Shown one piece after another: positions 34,831 to 43,355 of a DNA stretch of 64,000 bases (positions are counted from its first letter, which is position 1; every line of letters starts with the position of its first letter). A program made the translations under genes and the position numbers. The DNA lies in the NCBI GenBank assembly GCA_002215675.1, contig NGFH01000005.1, forward strand, positions 124,001 to 188,000, given 5' to 3'. Source of the stretch: Bacteroidetes bacterium 2013_40CM_41_45 (lineage in GTDB: Bacteria; Bacteroidota; Bacteroidia; AKYH767-A; 2013-40CM-41-45). The notes below the pieces were generated by a model that was given only the letters and a program-made list of their open reading frames with translations, searched no databases and was not told the origin of the DNA.

Positions 34831-37392
34831 TTACCTGGTGATAATAAGTTTCTCTGTGCGCACTTCGGTGCCGTTTCTTATTTGAAGAAAATAAATTCCG
34901 TTGGGTTGGGAGGATAAATTGACTTCTGTCTTTGATGATGAAATTTCGCGCTCATATATTTTTTCTCCAAGCTGGTTGGTGATTATAATTTGAGATGGTT
35001 TTCCCGAATTGAGCCCGCCGGGCGCAGCGTTTGCAACGACTGCGAAACTACCGGAAGAAGGATTAGGATACAGATAGAATGAAACCGGTTTCGACTGTTC
35101 TGAAACTCCTACTCCAAAACCAAGCATTGATTCCCACAACCCACGACCGTACGTAGCAGCCCGTATTTTTTGCGAACCATAATGTATTTCGAGCTCGCTG
35201 ACAATGCAATTAGGCAAGCCGGTATCGAATGGAGCCCAGTCATTCATCGTGTTGTCTCGATAAAATATCCCGAAGTCAGTACCGATATATAAAGCGTCAG
35301 GACTATCATTTTGATAAACGATGCAGTTAACAGGAACATTGGGCAACGTGCCGGAAACGTTTGTCCATGTAGCGCCACCGTTAACCGACTTAAAAACTTT
35401 ATTGCCGCTTTGATAACCGATAAATGTTATCCAAAGCTTCATAGGGTCTGTGCCAGAGACAGCAATATAAGAAGGAACATTATTTGCAAACGGCAACCCC
35501 AGGGAAATATTATTCCACGATGCGCCTCCATTTGTAGTGCTGAACAATGCAGTATTTGTACCTGCATATATGGCGTTGCTGTTGGAGGGCGCAGCAGCAA
35601 GCACCGTATAGGAGCCACCGCTTGAAAGATTAGACGTGAGCGCATTCCATGTCCATCCCCCATCAGGGCTTTCCATCACCTCATCCCACGCTCCGAACAT
35701 TAGAAAAGGATTGGAAGCATGAATCTCATATGGTGTAATCCATGCTCCGAAGCCCGCCGTGGGCGGAGTAATTTCAAGGGACGTTAATCCGCCATCAATG
35801 GATGAGAACAAACGTCCGTATTGCAAGGCGTAATAAACATTATCAGGATTAGTCGGGTCGACAGCCGTCTCCATTCCATCGCCAAAGCTTATCATGTTCC
35901 AGCTATTCCCGATGCGTTGCGCAGTCCCCTGGTCTTGCTGTCCTGCGTAAATAATAGATGCATCAGACGCAGAGCCGCCGAGCCGATAGTATTGCGCAAT
36001 GGAAAGCCCGCTGCTCAAATCCATCCACGTGATTCCTGCATTTAGCGATTTGAAAATGCCGCCATCATTGCAAGAAAATATTACATTGCTATTGCCGGGA
36101 ATAAATTCAATATCATGTTGGTCGGCATGAAGATAATCCGGATTACCCATATTCTGCCAATCACCGACAGTGCTCCATGTGCCTCCGCCATTAGTTGATT
36201 TCGCAAGTTTAAGTCCGCCGGCATAAACAGTGTTCGCATTTGTTGGTGAAACATTTAATACACAACTATAATAGCCATAAGAAGAAGCGAAAGATGCAGG
36301 GTCAGTGACAGGTGTAAAGAGCGCTCCGCCGTTTACCGACTTGTAGAGACCAACTCCATCAACCCAAACATAAACATAATCAGAATCAGCTGGGGTTACA
36401 GCAAGAGATGCCTTGCCGGGTGAGAATCCAAATTGTGCAATCATGTTCCATGTGTTTCCACCATCTGATGAATAGTAAACGTTTCCAAAATCTGCCGTAG
36501 CATAAATGCGCGATGAATTCATGGGCTTGAATTCAACGTCATAAATATTATCCGGTGAAATAACGGCAGACCATGTTGTTCCTCCGTTTGATGTTTTCCA
36601 TAGCCCGCTATCGGTGGCCGCAAATAATATTTGAGGATTGGCAGGGTCGATGACTAAACGATGGATGATTTTGTTTTGACTTTGCGTGAAACTAAAGCCG
36701 GTAGTATTCCATGTTGTTCCTCCGTCTGTCGATTTGAGAATTCCCGCAGAGTATGTTCCGCCCCAGAAATCGCCCTGGTAAACGTAGCCATAACCATCTC
36801 CGGTAGCAATATAGAGTACATTAGTATTCACGGGGTCAATGGCAATATCGGCTATGCTCAGGGTAAGAATATTATCTGTTGCTGTATTCCATGATGCGCC
36901 ACCATTTATGGATTTCCATAATCCACCGTTTGCTGCGCCAACATAAATCACATTCGGATTTCCGGGAGCCAATTCAACACAATTTATTCTTCCCGCACCG
37001 CCACCACTCGGAAGGGTTGCCGGGCCGATGAGCGTCCAGTTTGATGTGAGCGTTTGCCGGGTTGAATTATTTTGCAAACGATTTGCTTTATACTTCGTCC
37101 ATTCGTCCCACAAAATTCCGGGATTAAAATACCCGGTCGGATAAACCCGGGGTTCGGAAAACCATTCCAAACGTTTGAACTTTTCATATTCTCCGTCATG
37201 GAATTTTTCTTCGTAAGGCGCGCGGTTTTCTTTTACACGCTGCCGTTCATAAAATCTTTTCTGTACATCATAGAAATTGACGCCCGCAGTTTTTTCGCTT
37301 GCCCTTTGCTGGGGATAGCCATGAAATGCAACAGCAGAAAACAGGATAAGAAAAAAAATCTTCCGTTCTGCAGAAAGAAGTTTAGATGTCAT
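34831..37392 (-). CDS. T9SS-secreted BNR / sortilin-type beta-propeller protein
   Basis: The ATG at 37392 starts a good signal peptide (ERKIFFLILFSAVAFHGYPQQ), giving 853 residues. The mature part has about a dozen BNR/Asp-box repeats of the form S-x-(D/N)-G-G-x-T-W (SINGGASWNT, STDGGTTWNT, SSDGGNTWNM, SVNGGATWTNV), typical of sialidase/VPS10-type beta-propellers. Alternating Y-V-G-A/T and V-x-F-x-P-x-x strands support 2 propellers. The C-terminus (FYLYPNPSSGSFAVVA to GTEVRTEKLIITR) is a T9SS type A sorting domain. It is probably a surface protein with a binding role; no sialidase catalytic residues are obvious. The promoter box at 37429-37436 supports the start. Confidence 0.88.
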   Translation of the reverse strand: MTSKLLSAERKIFFLILFSAVAFHGYPQQRASEKTAGVNFYDVQKRFYERQRVKENRAPYEEKFHDGEYEKFKRLEWFSEPRVYPTGYFNPGILWDEWTKYKANRLQNNSTRQTLTSNWTLIGPATLPSGGGAGRINCVELAPGNPNVIYVGAANGGLWKSINGGASWNTATDNILTLSIADIAIDPVNTNVLYIATGDGYGYVYQGDFWGGTYSAGILKSTDGGTTWNTTGFSFTQSQNKIIHRLVIDPANPQILFAATDSGLWKTSNGGTTWSAVISPDNIYDVEFKPMNSSRIYATADFGNVYYSSDGGNTWNMIAQFGFSPGKASLAVTPADSDYVYVWVDGVGLYKSVNGGALFTPVTDPASFASSYGYYSCVLNVSPTNANTVYAGGLKLAKSTNGGGTWSTVGDWQNMGNPDYLHADQHDIEFIPGNSNVIFSCNDGGIFKSLNAGITWMDLSSGLSIAQYYRLGGSASDASIIYAGQQDQGTAQRIGNSWNMISFGDGMETAVDPTNPDNVYYALQYGRLFSSIDGGLTSLEITPPTAGFGAWITPYEIHASNPFLMFGAWDEVMESPDGGWTWNALTSNLSSGGSYTVLAAAPSNSNAIYAGTNTALFSTTNGGASWNNISLGLPFANNVPSYIAVSGTDPMKLWITFIGYQSGNKVFKSVNGGATWTNVSGTLPNVPVNCIVYQNDSPDALYIGTDFGIFYRDNTMNDWAPFDTGLPNCIVSELEIHYGSQKIRAATYGRGLWESMLGFGVGVSEQSKPVSFYLYPNPSSGSFAVVANAAPGGLNSGKPSQIIITNQLGEKIYEREISSSKTEVNLSSQPNGIYFLQIRNGTEVRTEKLIITR

Positions 37393-37428
37393 AGCGGGAG
37401 AGATTGAAAATATCGTCAGTCGTATGTA

Positions 37429-37436
37429 CAAATGTA
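37429..37436 (-). promoter_or_regulatory. -7 box TACATTTG for the BNR protein gene
   Basis: Perfect TAnnTTTG on the minus strand, 36 nt before the ATG at 37392 and overlapping the longest open frame, which starts at 37431. Confidence 0.5.
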
Positions 37437-37528
37437 AGACAATATTTCAGCATGAAGTTCCCGTTCAAAAAATGCTGATTATGAATTAAAAAGGCAGGGT
37501 GGGCAAACAAAAAATTGACTAGCTTTAT

Positions 37529-38536
37529 TTATTTCAAGCTCTCATATGTTATTCTTGAAATATTCCCCATGATATCAGAAAGCTTTTCGTAGTCGGTTCC
37601 GCGAGTCATAATGCAAAGAATGTAAGGCCGGTTTTCAACGTAAACGATTCCGCCTTCATGCAATTCTTTAAACCCGTTTCCCGTGCGCTCTCCGAATTTA
37701 TGAGCTACGGTTACCGGGTTGTCTAATCCTTTTAGAATACCGTCTTTGTAATCGCAGTGAGTAAGTAATTCAAGAGCGTATTCAGACATGTCTCTTCCCA
37801 GATACGTTGCAGAGAACAGGAGACGAAAAAATTTGGAGCACTCCATTACACTCATAGTATAATCAGAATGAAAAATATCCGGTTCAGGTAAATTAAGGTC
37901 GCTGAATAATTTTTTATAAAGCTTTTGGTCCATATTTCGTGCCAGCAGGGACGAAGCATCATTATCTGAATGGACTATGAGCGCATAAAGCAATTCAGAA
38001 ACAGTATAATAATTGTTTTCGCGCAGGCGGGTTGAGATTATATTCTGCCGGTTCAGTTCGGGGTCACGCTTTTCGAAATATATTTTACGCTGCAGCGCAT
38101 CAGGGTTAATTCTTGCTTCGAGAAGGTAAGGAATCATTATAGAGATTTTCATAATACTTGATGGCATATACATTTCACTGCCATTAATCTCGAACCATGA
38201 AATGGTATTGGGTTTTCGCAGATACACAGAAACATTAGTAGCCTCTCCCCTTTTCTGCGCTCCGTCAATATATTGTGCAAGCTCGTCTTTCAGAACCGTC
38301 AAATCACCACATTCTACATATTCATCATTCAAAAGATTGGGCCGGGTATATTTGTTTGCAGCATGACGTGATACATCCACTTTGGGGGCGCAAGGGTCGT
38401 ATTTGTTAACAACTGTTACCGGGTGTGTATCCTTGGCAACTACCATAATAACAAGTGCCATAATGATGATGTAAGCCAAAACTTTGGAACCTATTATGCT
38501 GAGAAACAAGTTCGGCTTGCTTTTTTTGTCTTCCAT
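37529..38536 (-). CDS. Membrane-anchored serine hydrolase, class A beta-lactamase-like
   Basis: I use ATG 38536 (335 residues). A TM anchor at about 17-34 (SKVLAYIIIMALVIMVVA) is followed by a periplasmic penicillin-binding/beta-lactamase fold: S127-I-M-K130 (S-x-x-K), S190-D191-N192 (SDN) and H279-K280-F281-G282 replacing the usual K-T-G. Class A enzymes are soluble and carry E166-x-x-L-N, which I cannot place here, so this is more likely a penicillin-binding-like peptidase or esterase than a true beta-lactamase. It stands alone, divergent from the receiver-domain gene. Confidence 0.78.
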   Translation of the reverse strand: MEDKKSKPNLFLSIIGSKVLAYIIIMALVIMVVAKDTHPVTVVNKYDPCAPKVDVSRHAANKYTRPNLLNDEYVECGDLTVLKDELAQYIDGAQKRGEATNVSVYLRKPNTISWFEINGSEMYMPSSIMKISIMIPYLLEARINPDALQRKIYFEKRDPELNRQNIISTRLRENNYYTVSELLYALIVHSDNDASSLLARNMDQKLYKKLFSDLNLPEPDIFHSDYTMSVMECSKFFRLLFSATYLGRDMSEYALELLTHCDYKDGILKGLDNPVTVAHKFGERTGNGFKELHEGGIVYVENRPYILCIMTRGTDYEKLSDIMGNISRITYESLK

Positions 38537-38702
38537 AATTAAAGGTTTTAGGATGGTTGTACGATAAAAATATAAAAACAATTGTCAGTTTAAAATGAAA
38601 CTCAGCGTAGTATGCCAGGCACTCTGTTGTTTTCTTCGATCTTCCATATAAAATATTTATTTTGCCATATATTTACCCCGTTTAATCTTAGATACCCGTA
38701 AT

Positions 38703-39191
38703 ATGCCAAGCAATAAATCACTGAAGGTTCTTGTCATTGAAGACAATGAGCAGATGTCTGAAATGATAAAGGACAGTATCATTCATAAGTTCAGCAATGC
38801 CCATGTCTCCGTTTTCAACACGGGTGAGGCAGCGCTGAGCGAAGCTAAATCTGAACCCGATGTTATTATTCTCGACTACCAACTCGATTCACAAAATCCG
38901 AAGGCGCTAAACGGAATCCAGATTTTAGGCAAGTTGAAAAAGCAGTTCGCCTCGCCGGTAATTTTTCTTTCTGCACAGGAGAAGCCGGAAGTGTCGGCAA
39001 ACATTATCAAATATGGCGCTTATGATTACGTGGTAAAAAACCAGCAGTCGTTTCAGCGGCTGGAAATCATCATCAACAATATTCTTAACAGCAGGAATCA
39101 AAAAGGACGTTCGCAGAAAACGCTTATCACTGTGCTTATCGGTATCATCATCATCTTAACTGTAGTTATTGCAGGGATGATGATGAAGTGA
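38703..39191 (+). CDS. Response-regulator receiver domain with C-terminal membrane helix
   Basis: 162 residues. The receiver domain covers 1-130: acidic pair E13-D14 (VIEDNEQ), phospho-acceptor D58 (IILDYQL), the Thr/Ser switch in IFLSAQ, and the conserved Lys in YVVKNQQ. There is no DNA-binding or enzyme output domain. Instead residues 139-160 form a hydrophobic helix (LITVLIGIIIILTVVIAGMM) ending in Lys. A receiver tethered to the membrane by its C-terminus is unusual; it may sequester phosphate or recruit partners. No histidine kinase gene is adjacent. It is followed by the tRNA cluster on the other strand. Confidence 0.85.
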   Translation: MPSNKSLKVLVIEDNEQMSEMIKDSIIHKFSNAHVSVFNTGEAALSEAKSEPDVIILDYQLDSQNPKALNGIQILGKLKKQFASPVIFLSAQEKPEVSANIIKYGAYDYVVKNQQSFQRLEIIINNILNSRNQKGRSQKTLITVLIGIIIILTVVIAGMMMK

Positions 39192-39214
39192 ACCACTTTA
39201 GCATTATTTCTCGT

Positions 39215-39235
39215 GTGATCCCGGCAGGAATCGAA
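39215..39235 (-). repeat. Duplicate 3'-end fragment of tRNA-Arg
   Basis: 21 nt identical to 39324-39344, the 3' acceptor and T-arm part of the tRNA-Arg gene, in the same orientation 109 bp away on the downstream side of the tRNA. The remaining tRNA sequence is absent. This is the pattern left by integration into a tRNA 3' end. Confidence 0.75.
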
Positions 39236-39285
39236 TGCTGATGTTTCAATCAGCATGCTGACTTGCACTTTGCGCAACGTCAGCA
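39235..39285. repeat. Two adjoining strong hairpins in the tRNA-Arg flank
   Basis: Hairpin 1: ATGCTGAT / ATCAGCAT, perfect, 6-nt loop (39235-39256). Hairpin 2: TGCTGACTTGC pairs with GCAA-c-GTCAGCA, 11 bp with one bulge (39256-39285). They lie directly after the tRNA fragment and share the TGCTGA core. Confidence 0.65.
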
Positions 39286-39324
39286 CCTGTAGTTTTATTC
39301 CTATTAATGAGTTGCCTCTTTTCG

Positions 39325-39397
39325 TGATCCCGGCAGGAATCGAACCTGCAGCCCTCAGATTAGAAATCTGATGCTCTATCCGTTGAGCTACGGGACC
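39325..39397 (-). tRNA. tRNA-Arg (anticodon TCT)
   Basis: Minus strand, 73 nt: acceptor GGTCCCG pairs with CGGGATC; the anticodon stem TCAGA/TCTGA encloses TTTCTAA (anticodon TCT, codon AGA); the T-arm is GCAGGTTCGATTCCTGC. CCA is not encoded. Reads rare AGA/AGG arginine codons. Confidence 0.93.
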
Positions 39398-39403
39398 GGA
39401 ACA

Positions 39404-39438
39404 TTGTGGGTTGCGGATTGAAAATTGCGAATTGGAAA
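39404..39438. repeat. Heptamer micro-array, TTGNNNN x5
   Basis: Units TTGTGGG, TTGCGGA, TTGAAAA, TTGCGAA and TTGGAAA follow without gaps between tRNA-Pro and tRNA-Arg. Confidence 0.6.
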
Positions 39439-39468
39439 ATCCGAAATCAATAATTCGCAATCGCATTG

Positions 39469-39543
39469 TCGGGGTGGCAGGATTCGAACCTGCGGCCTAC
39501 AGCTCCCAAAGCTGTCGCGATAACCGGACTACGCTACACCCCG
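39469..39543 (-). tRNA. tRNA-Pro (anticodon TGG)
   Basis: Minus strand, 75 nt: acceptor CGGGGTG/CACCCCG, anticodon stem ACAGC/GCTGT with loop TTTGGGA (anticodon TGG, codon CCA), and T-arm GCAGGTTCGAATCCTGC. CCA is not encoded. Likely transcribed with tRNA-Arg downstream on the same strand. Confidence 0.93.
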
Positions 39544-39570
39544 TAATTAATAGTATACAAAGAACTAACC

Positions 39571-39729
39571 TTCCTGCGACCTCTCCGATTCTAATCGGAG
39601 CGCGATAGCTGGACGGAGTTTATCCCGATAAATATCGGGACTACACCCGAAATAACCGTTATATGTTATTTGTTATTTGTTATAAGAATGAAAGAACTGA
39701 TAATTTTTTTTCCTGCGACCTCTCCGATT
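39571..39729. repeat. Direct 20-bp repeat with internal hairpins near the tRNAs
   Basis: The same 20 bp (starting TTCCTGCGACC) occurs at 39571-39590 and 39710-39729. After the first copy come two perfect hairpins: CTCCGATT-CT-AATCGGAG (39583-39600) and TCCCGATA-AA-TATCGGGA (39623-39640). The rest of 39730-39917 shows nothing I can name. Confidence 0.6.
39658..39685. repeat. Heptamer micro-array, GTTATNN x4
   Basis: Units GTTATAT, GTTATTT, GTTATTT and GTTATAA, gapless, between the two 20-bp direct repeats. Same core as the arrays at 3940 and 54104. Confidence 0.7.
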
Positions 39730-39917
39730 ATATACCCGGCAATAATGAGGCCTTAAAACAGGGGCACAAGGTAAAAATGATTTTGATTGATGCGCTCTTG
39801 TTTAAGGGCACATAAAAGATTATTTCTGATGTTTGCTTAGAAATAAAATCCCCAAAAAAGAAAAGGATATTTTAAACCCAGGGGTTTTAAGGTGATATAA
39901 AAGTAAGTCGCAAAGGT

Positions 39918-42887
39918 TTATTGCTTTATCACTTTTCCAAATAGCTTACCATGCATAGTGTTGAGCCGGGCAAAATAGATTCCTTTTGGCAGCGAAGAAA
40001 TATCAAGTTCATTTTTATCTGCAATCATCTTCTTAAACACCATTTTTCCCAGCATATCGTAAAACTCAATTGCATCTCCTGTTCCGGGTTTATAATTCTG
40101 AATAATGAGCAATCCTGTTGAAGGGTTCGGAATGAATTCTAAACTGCTGTAAGCAGCAGCGGAAATACCTACATCAATAACTGTGATAGCCGTAGTAGTT
40201 GTGTCACAGCAAATCCCGTTACAGGCAATTAAAGTAACCATATATATCCCTGCCGCAGAATATGCATGTGAAGGATTTTGTTGCGTGGAAGAAGGGCCTG
40301 CATCACCAAAAGTCCACAGCCAGCTCGTAGAATTTGCAGATGTGTTGGTAAAGTTCACCGATAAGCTGGTTGTCGAATATGTGAACGATGGTATGGGGCC
40401 ATTTATTAATGCTGTTACCGGAACTCTCGGGCTGACACAGTCATTCGGCATAACCAGCCAATGATAAAAATAATAATAGTGAACTGCATCGGGAATATCG
40501 TTGCCTGTGATAGTAACAGCTCCACCTGCCACTGTATAGGGAAAGACGGCTCCGGAAGAATTCCTGAAAAGATTTATCAAAGCGCCTCCGCAGCTTAGCT
40601 GATAACCACTACCCGGAGTTAACGGGAAATTGATCGTTACGGTGCTTGTTCCGTTAGGAATATTTACGGTTGTTGTTTGTAAAACATTGGCTGAAGCATC
40701 GAGCAAATTAATTGTCCTGTTTCCCGAGGCACCGGAATAAACAACTACAGAAACCAAGGTAGATGCTGTATTCACATCAAAAATAACTGCGTGAGCATTT
40801 GTATTGGTAAAATAACTGCCTGCACCGATAGTGTTATCGACAGGGCCAACGTACTGAGAAATTCCCGGTATCGTACTTGAAACGTAATACGTTGTTGTTG
40901 AAGAAAGCGCAGGAGTAATAAATGTGCTGCCTGTATGAACAAGATTCCCTCCCACCGGAGCATCGTACCAATTAAGTGTACCGCTGCCTGACGCATTAAG
41001 CGTAAATGCCCGGGCTGAGCATGACGTGTCGCCAAGAACAGAAGTTATACCAGGGACTACGATAACAACAACATTGGAAGTTGAAGCCCCTCCTGAATTA
41101 ATACAACTGACCACACAACGATAATATGTTGTTGCATTTAGCAAAGCCGTAGTGTACACATCTGTGCCATTACCGCTGCCACCGGTAACGGTTGTCCATC
41201 CGTTTACTCCATCCGGAGATTGTTCCCAATTCATATCAACTCCTGTGAAACCGGAAGTGAATCCCGACAGGGTGAGCACTGCGTTTTGTCCGCTGCATGA
41301 TAAGGTATCGCTTAACGGAGAAACTGTTCCGGCAACAGGAGTACCTGTACATGCAATGCCCGCAACATTTGCAATTACTGTCGCCCATGTGTCCACAGTA
41401 GCATTTGCCCACTCCTGGAAAGTCCAGAAAGAATTATTCGCAGGGTCAATACAGGTGAATGAAAAATCGCCCCAGCGGTTTCTGCCGCTTCCGAAATCCT
41501 GGAAATAAGTATTAAGCCCGCTTTTGAAAAGGTATCCGCTTTCAAACGTGTTGGGCGCATCGGTGGACTGGCGAAAAGAATACTGTGCGCTGGGATGCAT
41601 GGCAGAAGATGAAACCGAGTATCCGATTAACGCATCATTATTTGTGTTCACTGCAATGCTCGGATAGAAATAAAATTTTTGTGCCGTTGCATCTTCAATT
41701 CTTCCGAACTGTTGAACGGCGAGTGATGCAGGATTTACCTGGTACCAATCTACAGCGTCATGAGTCGGGTTTCCGGATGGTAAAAAAACGGTATGCGTAA
41801 ACCAAAGCGAGCCATTAATAAATTGTGCGTTTGCGATTCTTGTATCTCCATCTTCCAACGATTGCGCGCCGGTCTGTGGCGCCCCTACTGGATTTTCATC
41901 CCACGGCTGATTTACTCCAACGAAACCTGCTGCAGAATATACCGGAGAACCCACGGGTCCCGAGATTTGATATATTCTCACATAACCGTAGTTTGCTGAG
42001 TCACCCATCCAGTCCGTTACCATATATTCGTTTGCAAGTGTTGTATCATATGTAACTGCAGGAGCAATTGTAAATGCTTGCTGGTCTGTGAATGTTGTTA
42101 CCGAAAGAATTCCTCCGCTGTAAAGGGTGGCACGGCTCATCACATATATTTTACTGTACGCGTTATTGCTGCTGCCTATGAAATCATTTCCGGTCATCAC
42201 AATCCATTTATTGTTCATCCCCAGAAGCGGGTAATCGAGAAAGTCGTTCGCGTTGCCGATGGCATCAAATCCATAAACGTACCAGTTACCCGTAGGCATG
42301 CTGGTTTGAGAAATGGCAATGAACAAACCGCTGTTTCCGTTGGGAGCATTACCTGCAATGCATACAACGTAACGATGATAATTTTTATCGAAGTAAATAT
42401 GCGGGTCAAAATAACCGCTGCCACCTGAGGCGCTGAAAAATGTACTGATGGTTAAAGTACTTACATGCGTTCCGCTTCTTTGATAAATATCAAACCGCTG
42501 GTTGTCGGTTTCCATAATTAAACTGTCACCGCAACTGCCGCTCACATCAGGCGGAATAAGAGAAATGGTTGTAGGGCACCATCCATTGAATACTATGTTT
42601 GGAGAAGGAGAAACCGAACGGGTATTTTCTTCACCAGGCGTAATATCGAATTGAGATACGTTGCCGGTTACAGCTTTCGGAGTGCGCTTAAACTTTTCTT
42701 CCCTGTCTTCACCTTGTTCAATAACCCGCCTTACTTCGGCAGGTGGATGCGTTGCTTCGAAAGCGGCAAGCTGCTGAAAGTTCACAACGTGCGGGGCGCC
42801 ACCATTAATTAGTTCGGGAGGATATTGTGCTAAAGTGCCGACAGCATAAAAGAAAAAAGTTACCAGCGGTAAGTAAATTTTTTTCAT
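39918..42887 (-). CDS. T9SS-secreted protein with beta-propeller-like, Ig-like and PKD domains
   Basis: 989 residues. Signal peptide MKKIYLPLVTFFFYAVGTLA; an acidic, charged pro-region (about 20-90); then a large domain (about 95-510) with repeated W/Y-rich strands (FDPHIYFDKNYHRYVVC, WYVYGFDAIGNAND, NSFWTFQEW) that looks like a beta-propeller. Two Ig-like modules follow (about 515-690), then a beta-domain, one PKD repeat (WLWTFGDAGPSSTQQNPSHAY, about 845-880 region) and a T9SS type A sorting domain (FIPNPSTGLLIIQ to MHGKLFGKVIKQ). No catalytic motif is seen. Substrate or ligand binding at the cell surface is likely. Confidence 0.87.
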   Translation of the reverse strand: MKKIYLPLVTFFFYAVGTLAQYPPELINGGAPHVVNFQQLAAFEATHPPAEVRRVIEQGEDREEKFKRTPKAVTGNVSQFDITPGEENTRSVSPSPNIVFNGWCPTTISLIPPDVSGSCGDSLIMETDNQRFDIYQRSGTHVSTLTISTFFSASGGSGYFDPHIYFDKNYHRYVVCIAGNAPNGNSGLFIAISQTSMPTGNWYVYGFDAIGNANDFLDYPLLGMNNKWIVMTGNDFIGSSNNAYSKIYVMSRATLYSGGILSVTTFTDQQAFTIAPAVTYDTTLANEYMVTDWMGDSANYGYVRIYQISGPVGSPVYSAAGFVGVNQPWDENPVGAPQTGAQSLEDGDTRIANAQFINGSLWFTHTVFLPSGNPTHDAVDWYQVNPASLAVQQFGRIEDATAQKFYFYPSIAVNTNNDALIGYSVSSSAMHPSAQYSFRQSTDAPNTFESGYLFKSGLNTYFQDFGSGRNRWGDFSFTCIDPANNSFWTFQEWANATVDTWATVIANVAGIACTGTPVAGTVSPLSDTLSCSGQNAVLTLSGFTSGFTGVDMNWEQSPDGVNGWTTVTGGSGNGTDVYTTALLNATTYYRCVVSCINSGGASTSNVVVIVVPGITSVLGDTSCSARAFTLNASGSGTLNWYDAPVGGNLVHTGSTFITPALSSTTTYYVSSTIPGISQYVGPVDNTIGAGSYFTNTNAHAVIFDVNTASTLVSVVVYSGASGNRTINLLDASANVLQTTTVNIPNGTSTVTINFPLTPGSGYQLSCGGALINLFRNSSGAVFPYTVAGGAVTITGNDIPDAVHYYYFYHWLVMPNDCVSPRVPVTALINGPIPSFTYSTTSLSVNFTNTSANSTSWLWTFGDAGPSSTQQNPSHAYSAAGIYMVTLIACNGICCDTTTTAITVIDVGISAAAYSSLEFIPNPSTGLLIIQNYKPGTGDAIEFYDMLGKMVFKKMIADKNELDISSLPKGIYFARLNTMHGKLFGKVIKQ

Positions 42888-43055
42888 GTGAGATGATTTT
42901 GATATGTGTAAATATATAGGTTAATTATGACTTGATGATTCACTTATTATTTTCCCCATAAATTGATTTATTAACTGACCAATATAAAATCAATTACCAG
43001 AATGAGAATGCAAAATATAAACGAAAAATTTTTTCACCAACCTCGGCAAGAATGT

Positions 43056-43076
43056 TTTAGCGGAGAGAGTGGGATT
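43056..43076 (-). repeat. Duplicate 3'-end fragment of tRNA-Ser
   Basis: 21 nt identical to 43218-43238, covering the trailer, acceptor and start of the T-arm of tRNA-Ser, 162 bp away in direct orientation. It mirrors the tRNA-Arg fragment. Confidence 0.75.
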
Positions 43077-43108
43077 ACCTACGGTGATCCCTGTTGGCAT
43101 GGCTTAAA

Positions 43109-43216
43109 CAAAATAAAGCCCGGCACTTCGTGCCTTGGCAATTTCATTTCTTTCACTTAGTCAAGCAAGCTTGCCACGCTCAAAAAATAAATTGCCACAA
43201 GTGAGGCTTTATTTTG
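43109..43216. repeat. Nested palindromic element between tRNA-Ser and its fragment
   Basis: Outer arms CAAAATAAAGCC (43109-43120) and GGCTTTATTTTG (43205-43216) are perfect. Inside are hairpin GGCAC-TTC-GTGCC (43122-43134) and inner arms TGGCAATTT (43136-43144) / AAATTGCCA (43189-43197). The whole could fold as a multi-branched structure. The rest of the 335-bp spacer (42888-43222) holds nothing else recognisable. Confidence 0.7.
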
Positions 43217-43222
43217 CTTTAG

Positions 43223-43310
43223 CGGAGAGAGTGGGATTCGAACCCACGGTACCCTTTAGAGGTACGACAGTTTAGCAAACTGTTCCTTTCGGCCACTCAG
43301 GCATCTCTCC
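43223..43310 (-). tRNA. tRNA-Ser (anticodon GCT)
   Basis: Minus strand, 88 nt with the long variable arm of a class II tRNA. Acceptor GGAGAGA/TCTCTCC, anticodon stem ACAGT/ACTGT with loop TTGCTAA (anticodon GCT, codons AGC/AGT), T-arm GTGGGTTCGAATCCCAC. CCA is not encoded. Confidence 0.93.
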
Positions 43311-43355
43311 GAAAAAATGAGGTGCAAAAGTAACAATCAGCACCTGCCTGTCAAA

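Noticed and set aside
37529-38536. Class A beta-lactamase (antibiotic resistance)
   Set aside because: The S-x-x-K and SDN motifs are present, but K-T-G is H-K-F-G and no E-x-x-L-N could be placed, with a membrane anchor; resistance is not supported.
39098-39466. Minus-strand 122-aa ORF over tRNA-Arg
   Set aside because: It crosses the tRNA gene and the opposite strand of the receiver gene; no family likeness.
39411-39608. Plus-strand 65-aa ORF reading VAGFEPAAYSSQSCRD
   Set aside because: It is the reverse reading of tRNA-Pro, a well-known false gene call.
39324-43238. The tRNA duplicates as ends of a large genomic island
   Set aside because: The tRNA-Arg and tRNA-Ser fragments each match only their own tRNA, and no integrase or phage gene lies between; only small elements are supported.
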